A stretch of DNA of 64,000 nt from Geitlerinema sp. PCC 9228 (lineage in GTDB: Bacteria; Cyanobacteriota; Cyanobacteriia; Cyanobacteriales; PCC-9228): contig NZ_LNDC01000100.1 of the NCBI RefSeq assembly GCF_001870905.1, forward strand, positions 48,591-112,590. The letters run 5' to 3'. Below are positions 57,088 to 64,000 of the stretch, in pieces; the first letter of the stretch is position 1; the number at the start of each line of letters is the position of its first letter. The notes under the pieces are model-generated. The model saw only the letters and a program-made list of their open reading frames with translations, was not told the DNA's origin and made no database searches. The position numbers and the translations under genes are program-made.

Positions 57088-58160
57088 CGATTTTCCGATA
57101 AACAACACAAGGGGGGAATTTCCGGTGCTAGTGCTTCCGTACTTATCCCAGCGCGATGGGCAGCCAAGACGCCCACAGCTTCCAAATACGAGCGCACGCG
57201 GGTAGCGGCAATTCCCAAAGCTTCGGGAGGTACGTTGGTCGCAGTTTGGTTGTCTTCTACAGCGATCGCTTGGATGCCCATCTGAGACAAACTTAACATA
57301 GCGCTTCCCCCAAAAGCCCCCTCGGGAACCACTATGGCATCTACTTGAGACGCCCAAATACTGTCTGGTGGAAAGTTGGGCTGCTCTGCTGGGGAAATAA
57401 CAAATTGAGGGGCGCGACTCAACCCCACCAAGACGCTGGGAAAAAAGGTATAGCCCAATTCTTCAGCAGCGGCGCGCGGCGATAGGTTGGGGTCGAGGGG
57501 AAGCGGGTATAGCGCTGGTGCGTGGGCGCAGGGGATGCGAAACGTGCGTACCACCAAATGGCTGATAATGGCTTCTGCTCCGGCAAGGGCATCGACACCG
57601 TGCCCCTGGCGGTATTGTTGCAAGGTGGCGTTGGCTGGGTCTTCGTCGGGAAAACGTGCTACCACAGCAATGGCGTTCGCACCAGCCTCGATGAGGTCTT
57701 GGGCAGCCCGCAGCAGACTATCGGGATTACCCACATTCCCCCAGGAAGTTCCGGAGGTGGCGGTTTGCAGTTCCACTTCTAAGGGAGCGTCGGTAATGGT
57801 GTAGTCGCTGATGTGCAGTCCTAGACTGGCGCGCGTTGCCTGAGCTGCTTGAATGTGGCGCAGTTGCAGGTCTGACTCGATGGCGCGATCGAGAATGAAG
57901 CCAACGCGGTTGCGACGTACGGGTTGCAATCCCCACGCACCGGCGGCAAATTGGTCCAATCCGTACCCTTCTACGTAAAATAGGTTGGGTTGGTTCCAGT
58001 ACAGCTGCGCCCCGTTGAGGACGTTGGGATGGGTGATGACCCGCTCGGCTACTTGGGCGATCGCGCGTACCACCGGCATGGCATCCCCGGCATAGCCCCC
58101 AATGGCAGCGCCTGTTCCGGTGGGAACAATGAAAACGACGGTGTATGGATGTTTTTGCAC
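57084..58160 (-). CDS. DUF3326 domain protein
   Basis: 358 aa from a GTG at 58160 with GGAG 7 nt upstream; an ATG at 58184 has no site. DUF3326 is recognised from TVVFIVPTGTGAAIGGYAGDA, HPNVLNGAQLYW, GYGLDQFAAG, GHGVDALAGAEA and PEGAFGGSAMLSL. Soluble; common in cyanobacteria and plants, with no known activity. Coupled to the CPBP protease gene by a GTGA overlap. Confidence 0.88.
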   Translation of the reverse strand: MQKHPYTVVFIVPTGTGAAIGGYAGDAMPVVRAIAQVAERVITHPNVLNGAQLYWNQPNLFYVEGYGLDQFAAGAWGLQPVRRNRVGFILDRAIESDLQLRHIQAAQATRASLGLHISDYTITDAPLEVELQTATSGTSWGNVGNPDSLLRAAQDLIEAGANAIAVVARFPDEDPANATLQQYRQGHGVDALAGAEAIISHLVVRTFRIPCAHAPALYPLPLDPNLSPRAAAEELGYTFFPSVLVGLSRAPQFVISPAEQPNFPPDSIWASQVDAIVVPEGAFGGSAMLSLSQMGIQAIAVEDNQTATNVPPEALGIAATRVRSYLEAVGVLAAHRAGISTEALAPEIPPLCCLSENR

Positions 58161-58270
58161 GGAAAATCTCCGATACGTTGGCAAGCCCTGTCGTTTTAGC
58201 GCCGGGAGGAAAAACGAACGGTAACTAAAAGCGAGAAGAGGTGCAGTTTCCGCTCTTTCGGTGTTAGAGC

Positions 58271-58466
58271 CGGCATTGCCTCCCCTGTTTCCTGGCCAAT
58301 GTTTTTCGGGCTGGTTGGGCTAACGGCACTGCCTGACCCCTGGTAGGGCGGTTTAACTGTTAACGGCAGGGCGACCAACACCGAAAGCATTTGTCGGTGC
58401 CATGACCCTAAAAACCTAGCCCCAAAGGGCGAAGGGCTAGTCAGCTACCTGAAGCTGGAGGCATGA
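58271..58466 (+). pseudogene. tnpB: tnpB (IS200/IS605 OrfB) 3' remnant
   Basis: In one frame ending at TGA 58464-58466 the stretch reads GGLTVNGRATNTESICR then CHDPKNLAPKGEGLVSYLKLEA, which looks like the C-terminal tail of a cyanobacterial TnpB; an in-frame TAG at 58344-58346 breaks it, and no zinc ribbon or RuvC motif is left. Followed by a right-end-like hairpin. It is a different family from repeats A-E. Confidence 0.55.
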
Positions 58467-58500
58467 AGTCCCCGTGCTTCAGCCGGGGGCTGACGGGGCT
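58467..58500 (+). repeat. Right-end hairpin of the tnpB remnant
   Basis: CCCCGTGCTTCAGCCGGGG-type hairpin directly after the tnpB-like stop, then GCTGACGGGGCT. An earlier stem, CTAGCCC-CAAAGGGCGAA-GGGCTAG, lies at about 58417-58441. Together with the tail this would be the omegaRNA region. Confidence 0.5.
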
Positions 58501-58675
58501 ACTGTTCGCGCACAACGACGGCTTCTACTTGGGCTCGCTTTCGATCGCGATCGACGTTGGTAATCGCCCAACGCAAGGGTTCTCCGCGTTTGTTTAGTTC
58601 GGCTGCGATTTCTTTTTGTAAGTTTTTTGGTTGTTCTTGCAGGTTGATTTCCGCTTCGATGAAATGGGTGGTCAT
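58499..58675 (-). CDS. Small conserved-looking 58-aa protein
   Basis: ATG at 58675 to TAG at 58499-58501; AAGGAT lies about 13 nt upstream. The product (MTTHFIEAEINLQEQPKNLQ..., EPLRWAITNVDRDRKRAQVE, AVVVREQ) is a compact, charged alpha/beta sequence with the composition of a real protein and no stop for 58 codons. I recall similar short cyanobacterial hypotheticals but cannot name a family. Its stop codon touches the tnpB remnant's right end. Confidence 0.65.
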   Translation of the reverse strand: MTTHFIEAEINLQEQPKNLQKEIAAELNKRGEPLRWAITNVDRDRKRAQVEAVVVREQ

Positions 58676-58945
58676 AAACGGGATTATCCTTATTTTGGCG
58701 GCTACAGATTCCTAGATTGGTTTTATTCTATCTGGTTTTGGGATGCTGTTTTTGTTAATTTGTATTAAAAATTGGGTTTCCCACTCGTTTTTTGCCGGCG
58801 CTTGGATATACAATATCTAAAAGGGGGAGGAGAACCTCTTGTATTTATAAAAGATTATACTTCCCCTTCTAATATAGATTTTAGCGCACCCCCAGCAAAA
58901 TAGCTGCCAATTGCAATATTTTTTAACATTTTTCCGCAAAAACAG

Positions 58946-60019
58946 TTAGGACTGACGGGTGCGCAACTGGCCGCAAGCGGCATCTGCTTCCAACCCCCGG
59001 GAATAGCGAACGCTAACCGCCACGTGCCGTTCTTGCAATGCTTGTTGAAACCGGTCAATGCGCTGTTGGTCGGGGCGCTTGTAGGCAACTTCCGGGATGG
59101 GATTGTAGGGAATTAAATTAACGTGGCACTGAAACCCCCGCAAAAGCCGTGCCAGCTGTGCTGCATGTTCCGGGCGATCGTTGTACTCAGCCAGTAGGGT
59201 ATATTCAAAACTCAGCCGCCGCTTGGTGGTTTGTACGTACTCGCGGCATTCTTGCATGAGTGCTTCCAGAGGATAGTGTTTGGCGCTGGGGATAAGTTCC
59301 TGGCGCAGTTGTTGGTTGGGGGCGTGCAAACTAACTGCTAGGGTAGCTTGGAGTTTTTCCTGGGCTAGCTGGCGAATGCGACCGCGAATGCCCACAGTAG
59401 AAATGGTCAGCGATCGCGCTGCGATGCCCACATCCTGATTGAGACAGCGAACCGCCGGCAAAACCGCCTCCAGATTCAACAAGGGTTCGCCCATGCCCAT
59501 AAACACCACATGGGAAACCCGCCGACCGAAATCTGCTTGAACCGTCAAGACTTGATCGACAATTTCGTGGATTTTGAGGTGGCGCTGGAAACCGCTTTTG
59601 CCTGTAGCACAGAAATCGCAAGCCATGGCACAGCCCACCTGGGAAGAAACGCACACCGTCAGCCGTTTTTCAGTGGGCATCCCCACCGTTTCTATGATTT
59701 GACCATCCTCCAGTTGCAGCAGGTATTTCACCGTTTTGTCAGGGGCAACCGACCGATGGAAAATTTGCGATCGCCCCACGGGCACATCCGCAATTTCCGC
59801 TCGCCATGATTTGGGAAATACGGTAATATCAGATAGGGAATGGACGCCCTTTTCATAGAGCCACTGATGGAGCTGCTGGGCGCGATAGATCGGTTGTCCT
59901 TGCTGTTGCACCCATTCCTGCAATTGAGGCAAAGACATGCCTAAAAGCGGCTTTTGGGCAGATGCGGGCGTTTGCTGGTTGGCAGGCAGTTGGGAGGGAG
60001 AAGTAGGAATCGAACTCAT
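58946..60019 (-). CDS. rlmN: 23S rRNA (A2503-C2)/tRNA (A37-C2) methyltransferase RlmN
   Basis: 357 aa from the ATG at 60019. Radical-SAM enzyme that methylates C2 of A2503 in 23S rRNA and A37 in tRNA. The CxxxCxxC cluster is in [16 protein letters not shown], preceded by [26 protein letters not shown] and [16 protein letters not shown] are typical, and the second catalytic Cys is near the end (DAACGQLR). The N-terminus has a short Pro/Gln-rich extension. Confidence 0.95.
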   Translation of the reverse strand: MSSIPTSPSQLPANQQTPASAQKPLLGMSLPQLQEWVQQQGQPIYRAQQLHQWLYEKGVHSLSDITVFPKSWRAEIADVPVGRSQIFHRSVAPDKTVKYLLQLEDGQIIETVGMPTEKRLTVCVSSQVGCAMACDFCATGKSGFQRHLKIHEIVDQVLTVQADFGRRVSHVVFMGMGEPLLNLEAVLPAVRCLNQDVGIAARSLTISTVGIRGRIRQLAQEKLQATLAVSLHAPNQQLRQELIPSAKHYPLEALMQECREYVQTTKRRLSFEYTLLAEYNDRPEHAAQLARLLRGFQCHVNLIPYNPIPEVAYKRPDQQRIDRFQQALQERHVAVSVRYSRGLEADAACGQLRTRQS

Positions 60020-60368
60020 AAGAAATAACTGAATAGGCAAACAAACAATAAAATAACCAAAACCAAACAGAGGCAAGCGATAATTCCCTATTTTCCTCAA
60101 GAGAAGGAAATGTTTTGTACCGGCAACAGCACTTGGGTAGATAGCATCCAAATTTTAATTGTAGCGAACGGTTGGGGACAACGGCTACGACGGACACTTT
60201 CCAACTTCTGTCCCCACCCAGTTGGCGCTGCGGTCCCTTGGCAAGGACTAGAAAAACATGGGAAAATCATCCCTCTTGCGTTACCATTACTAATTAGTTA
60301 TATAATAAAATTAACGAATGCAAGAGGAACAGGTACGGCCACACTGCACCTATTTCAGATAAACTGCT
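60020..60368. other. Intergenic region between rlmN and RND permease
   Basis: 349 bp between divergent genes; no gene or repeat recognised apart from the promoter-like site at 60276-60306. Confidence 0.4.
60276..60306 (+). promoter_or_regulatory. Possible promoter of the RND permease gene
   Basis: TTGCGT (60276-60281) and TATAAT (60301-60306) with a 19-bp spacer, 63 bp before the start codon. Confidence 0.45.
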
Positions 60369-63300
60369 ATGTCTAACCCTCAATCTGCCAACGGTGCTGA
60401 CCCCGAACAGCGCAACATAGTTGGCCGCGTCACCGCCTATTTTATTAACTCTCAGGTAACCATATTGGTCATTGCGGCTTTGGTTATTTTCGGGGTAGCA
60501 GCCGCTATCTTTACCCCCAAAGAAGAAAACCCCCAGGTTGTCGTCCCTTCAGCCAACGTCTACCTAGAGTACCCAGGTGCGCCGGCTGAAGTGGTAGAAA
60601 AAACTGTCACCAATCCCATCGAATCCAAAGTGCGGGAACTGACAGGTATTGAAGAAATTTACTCTGTCTCCCGCGATTCCCAATCGAAAATAACGGTGCA
60701 GTTTTACGTGGGTGAAGACTGGGAAGACTCCCTGTTTAAACTCCAAAACAAGCTTTATAACTGGCAAGATATTCTTCCCGAGGGGTCTGATTATATTGTC
60801 AAACCCATCATCGTTGACAATGTGCCCATCGTCACCCTGACTGTCACTGGCGAGGGATATAGCGACAACGAATTGCGCCGAATTGGCGATCGCCTGTTAG
60901 AGGACTTGCGCAGCATCCCCAATACAGGCAGGCTCACCATTACCGGCGGTCATCCCCGGGCCATCCGCATTGATTTGGACCCCGATCGACTAGCCAGTTA
61001 CGGACTGTCTCCAGCCAGCATTGCCCAACGGCTCAAGCAAGAAAACGTCAAACTGCCTGCCGGCGATGTGACCGTGGGCAAAAACCGTATCTTTCTAGAA
61101 GGCGGTCAGCTGTACCAATCGGCCCAAGAAATTAGCAATACCATTGTGGGGCGCGGTGAGGGCAATGCCCCCATTTACCTGCGCGATGTTGCCAACGTAC
61201 GGGATGCTTTTACCGAACGGCAGACTTACTCCCGCATCCATTTTCGAGAAGATTGGGATGCCACCGAACCGTATCCCAGCAATAACCTCCATCCCGAAGA
61301 AGGGTTTCGCGAGCAGCCTAGCATTACCCTAGGCATTGCCAAGAAAGAAGGTACCAACGCCGTCACGGTAGCCAAACAAATTTTCCAGCGCGTTGACGAG
61401 TTACGTTCGGACTTGCCCCCTGGTGTGGAAGTAGCGGTCAGCCGCAACGACGGTCGTGAAGCTTCCCAGGCGGTTGGAGAGCTGTACACCAGCTTAATTC
61501 AGGCGATTATCATCGTAATAACGCTGCTGGTGATTTTCCTGGGCTGGCGGGAAGCCTCTATTGTGGCGTTTGCCATTCCCCTGACCTTAGCAGGCACTCT
61601 GTTGGTGGGTTGGATTGCCGGGCAAACCATTAACCGGATTACCCTGTTTGCGTTGATTCTCTCGTTGGGGATTTTGGTAGACGATGCGATCGCGGTAACA
61701 GAAAATCTGCACCGCCACTTTGCCGAACGCCCCAACATGAGTGCCAGCGAGAAAATCAAAGAAGGGATTGCGGCGGTCAACGAGTTGGGAACGCCCATTT
61801 TGCTGTCTACCGTTACGGTAATTTTGGCGTTTATTCCCATGGGATTTGTGACCGGCATGATGGGTCCGTACATGGGACCGTTGCCCTTTAACGTGCCCGT
61901 GGCGATGTTGATTAGTACCGGCTTGGCTATGAGCGTGACGCCCTATTTGGGGGTAAAGCTCATTAAAATCAAGCACAAGCGATCGCAAGCGGCATCGAAC
62001 CAAAATGGTGGCAACGGCGGCCATCCGCCCCAGAATCCCGGCAATGACGGCAATGCCACTGGCAACCAGGGCGAAAGCAGCCAGCAAACTCTAGCCGAGG
62101 CTAGCGAAGCGCCGAATAAGGTTTATCGCTTGTACCGGCGGGTCATGGAACCGTTGCTGGATTCGCGAACCCGGCGGCGGTTTGTCATCTTTTTGATTGT
62201 GGGCATGCTGCTGGCAACTTTCGTGCTACCGCTGACTAGGGCGGTGAAGTTTCGGATGTTGCCCAAAGCGGACGAAAATACCTTTTTGGTGCAATTAGAC
62301 AATCCCTTGGGCACGGACTTGGAGCGAACCAACCAGGTTATGAAAGAACTGGAGGCGGTGGTCGAGAAAGACCCAGATGTGGTCCAGTTTGAAACTTATG
62401 TGGGTACGGCAGCTCCCATTGACTTCAACGGCATGTTACGGGGCAATACCGATCGAGAAGGCGAGCATCTGGGCGATATTCGGGTTCACTTAACCCACAA
62501 AAGTACCCGGAAAGCCCAATCAGAAGACGTGGTGCTGCGGTTGCGTCCCAAACTGCGGGAAATTGCCGATCGCTATAATGCCATTGTGAAGTTGGTGGAG
62601 GTGCCCCCCGGTCCTCCTGTGCGTTCGACGATGCTGGCGGAAGTGTACGGACCGGATTACGAGAAAATCCGGGATTTGACTAAGGAAGTAGGCGAAGTAT
62701 TCCGGGAAACCAAAGGGGTGGTGGATGTTGACGATTCGGTGAAAAACACGATCCCCCAAATGCGTTTGGTGGTGGACCGCCAGAAACTCAATCAAATGGG
62801 GTTGAGTACTTCGGCAGTTGCCCAGACCATTAGCATGGCGGTGAACGGGTCTCAGGTGTCGATTTTGCAAGTACCGGGAGAACTGACGCCGGTGCCGATT
62901 GAAGTGCGCTTTGCCGAGAGCGATCGCGATAATATTAGCGATTTAACCCGCATTCAAATTCCCACCCCCAATGGCGATTTGATTCCTTTATCGGAATTGG
63001 TGAAGTTCGAACCAGCAACAGTGGACCAACCCATTTTCCACAAGAACCAAGACCAGGTGGCTTATGTGTTTGGGGAAATGGGTGCTACAGAGGAAATGCC
63101 CAGTGCGGCTCGTTCCTCGGTTTACGCGGTTATCGATCAGTTAATCCATTTCTTCCGCAATCCGCTGCCAGAAGGTTACTACATCAAATGGGAAGGTGAA
63201 TGGGATTTGACCCTGGATGTGTTCCGCGATTTGGGATTGGCCATGCTAGTAGCGGTGATGCTCATCTATTTAATTTTGGTGGGTCAGTTCCGCAGCTTTA

Positions 63301-63755
63301 AGGTACCTCTGATTATTCTGGGGTCCATTCCCTTGGCAATGATTGGAATTTTGATTGGTTTTTCGCTTAATGGCGTTTACTTCAGCGCTACGGCGATGAT
63401 TGGGGTGATTGCTCTCGCTGGTATTGTGGTGCGCAATGCGATTGTTTTGCTGGAGTTTGTCAGCGATCGCTTGAAAGAGGGTAGCGAACTGAAGGAAGCT
63501 GTTATTGAAGCAGGTGCAGTTCGCTTCCGCCCCATTTTGCTAACCAGTGTCACTACCATGCTGGGTACCTTGTCGATTTTGAGCGACCCAGTTTGGTCGG
63601 GATTGGCTTGGACTTTGCTGTGCGGAATGTTGACTTCTTCGGCGTTGACGCTGGTGATTATCCCGCTGATGTATTTTGGGGACAAACAAAAACTACAATT
63701 CAAGGAAAAAGCCAAATTAGAAGCCCAAGAATCCCCTTCTGCGGTTCGTTCCTAA
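60369..63755 (+). CDS. Efflux RND transporter permease (AcrB/HAE family)
   Basis: 1128 aa inner-membrane pump. N-terminal helix VTILVIAALVIFGVAAAIF, first periplasmic domain (PGAPAEVVEKTVTNPIE), TM2-6 with the paired Asp of TM4 (SLGILVDDAIAVTENLHR), a hydrophilic cytosolic loop rich in Asn/Gly (about 545-575, NGGNGGHPPQNPGNDGN), then the second half (LVQLDNPLGTDLERTNQVM; GVIALAGIVVRNAIVLLEF). Where AcrB has the TM10 relay Lys (AKNA), this has Arg (VRNA), as in a subset of the family. No membrane-fusion or outer-membrane partner is adjacent, so it must pair with proteins encoded elsewhere. Confidence 0.92.
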   Translation: MSNPQSANGADPEQRNIVGRVTAYFINSQVTILVIAALVIFGVAAAIFTPKEENPQVVVPSANVYLEYPGAPAEVVEKTVTNPIESKVRELTGIEEIYSVSRDSQSKITVQFYVGEDWEDSLFKLQNKLYNWQDILPEGSDYIVKPIIVDNVPIVTLTVTGEGYSDNELRRIGDRLLEDLRSIPNTGRLTITGGHPRAIRIDLDPDRLASYGLSPASIAQRLKQENVKLPAGDVTVGKNRIFLEGGQLYQSAQEISNTIVGRGEGNAPIYLRDVANVRDAFTERQTYSRIHFREDWDATEPYPSNNLHPEEGFREQPSITLGIAKKEGTNAVTVAKQIFQRVDELRSDLPPGVEVAVSRNDGREASQAVGELYTSLIQAIIIVITLLVIFLGWREASIVAFAIPLTLAGTLLVGWIAGQTINRITLFALILSLGILVDDAIAVTENLHRHFAERPNMSASEKIKEGIAAVNELGTPILLSTVTVILAFIPMGFVTGMMGPYMGPLPFNVPVAMLISTGLAMSVTPYLGVKLIKIKHKRSQAASNQNGGNGGHPPQNPGNDGNATGNQGESSQQTLAEASEAPNKVYRLYRRVMEPLLDSRTRRRFVIFLIVGMLLATFVLPLTRAVKFRMLPKADENTFLVQLDNPLGTDLERTNQVMKELEAVVEKDPDVVQFETYVGTAAPIDFNGMLRGNTDREGEHLGDIRVHLTHKSTRKAQSEDVVLRLRPKLREIADRYNAIVKLVEVPPGPPVRSTMLAEVYGPDYEKIRDLTKEVGEVFRETKGVVDVDDSVKNTIPQMRLVVDRQKLNQMGLSTSAVAQTISMAVNGSQVSILQVPGELTPVPIEVRFAESDRDNISDLTRIQIPTPNGDLIPLSELVKFEPATVDQPIFHKNQDQVAYVFGEMGATEEMPSAARSSVYAVIDQLIHFFRNPLPEGYYIKWEGEWDLTLDVFRDLGLAMLVAVMLIYLILVGQFRSFKVPLIILGSIPLAMIGILIGFSLNGVYFSATAMIGVIALAGIVVRNAIVLLEFVSDRLKEGSELKEAVIEAGAVRFRPILLTSVTTMLGTLSILSDPVWSGLAWTLLCGMLTSSALTLVIIPLMYFGDKQKLQFKEKAKLEAQESPSAVRS

Positions 63756-63790
63756 TCGGCTTTCTGAATTTATGGAAAATTTGGTTTTAG

Positions 63791-63816
63791 ATGCGTCGCT
63801 GGGGCGGCGCATTTTT
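63791..63816 (+). terminator. Terminator after the RND permease gene
   Basis: ATGCGTCGC-TGGG-GCGGCGCAT with one mismatch, then TTTTTAA. The remaining 184 bp of the window show no gene I can support. Confidence 0.7.
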
Positions 63817-64000
63817 AATCCCACATTCCGCTGCTCGATCTGCTACCTCCTAATAGGTTATTTACTGGACAATAATTGACTTTTGTTGACTTGATAGTCG
63901 TAGCTATCTTTCTTGTAGATTGGCTAGATGTTGTATGAGAAAAGAGGGAGAGGTGCAGTCCCCCTTTGCGCCCTATAATAGAGCTACTTCCCTGCACGGA

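Noticed and set aside
1..64000. tRNA genes, rRNA, CRISPR arrays, riboswitches
   Set aside because: Looked for T-loop sequences, regular short repeats with spacers and common riboswitch cores by eye; none was convincing. A tRNAscan or Infernal run would settle this.

Overview
The window is chromosomal DNA of a cyanobacterium. This rests on a complete apcA-apcB-apcC allophycocyanin operon (52969-54539), a dnaE gene that stops inside the cyanobacterial DnaE split intein (31496-34156), cyanobacterial families (DUF3155, DUF928, DUF3326, DUF2358, TIGR04376, AgrE/ArgZ, PEP-CTERM proteins) and the high density of the HIP1 palindrome GCGATCGC. The species cannot be named from the sequence. No rRNA, tRNA or CRISPR array was recognised.

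Layout. 1-3043: two copies of a ~240-bp repeat, resembling the right end/omegaRNA region of IS200/IS605 (TnpB) elements, face outward around an SDR oxidoreductase and an apyrase of the animal CANT1 type, which is unusual in bacteria. 3128-10198 (minus strand): a TPS-type exoprotein and a TPR-CHAT protease-like protein joined by a GTGA overlap, then an 886-bp gap and a secreted DUF928 protein. 10432-22874: fur, a NYN-domain putative nuclease, mnmG, a Pro/Thr-rich membrane protein, TIGR04376, DUF2358, an ArsA/Get3-type ATPase, a cNMP-binding protein, a Hik2-like histidine kinase, DUF3155 and DUF427. 22878-30385: NUDIX, a second DUF928, mutS, a PEP-CTERM protein and gatA. 30599-39538: an alpha/beta hydrolase, dnaE-N, a zinc-ribbon tail-anchored protein, a beta-hydroxyacid dehydrogenase-like protein, a second PEP-CTERM protein, an unlisted 56-aa Cys-containing ORF and clpC. 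39788-47191: AgrE/ArgZ, DUF2062, an RTX metallophosphoesterase and three small membrane proteins. 47540-52402 (minus strand): murD-argF and glyS, with another repeat copy between murD and glyS. 52969-63755: the apc operon, a pilin G/H-domain protein, purN, a DUF3326-CPBP pair, a tnpB remnant beside a 58-aa gene, rlmN and an RND permease.

Most of the window is ordinary housekeeping: translation (mnmG, gatA, glyS, rlmN), replication and repair (dnaE, mutS), proteostasis (clpC), cell wall (murD), arginine metabolism (argF next to murD, AgrE further left), purines (purN) and light harvesting (apc). The accessory interest lies in the repeat-bracketed apyrase island, the solo TnpB-type RE/omegaRNA copies (four full, one fragment, plus a second-type tnpB tail), the TPS-CHAT operon, the three-gene membrane cluster and two small genes below the usual ORF cut-off.
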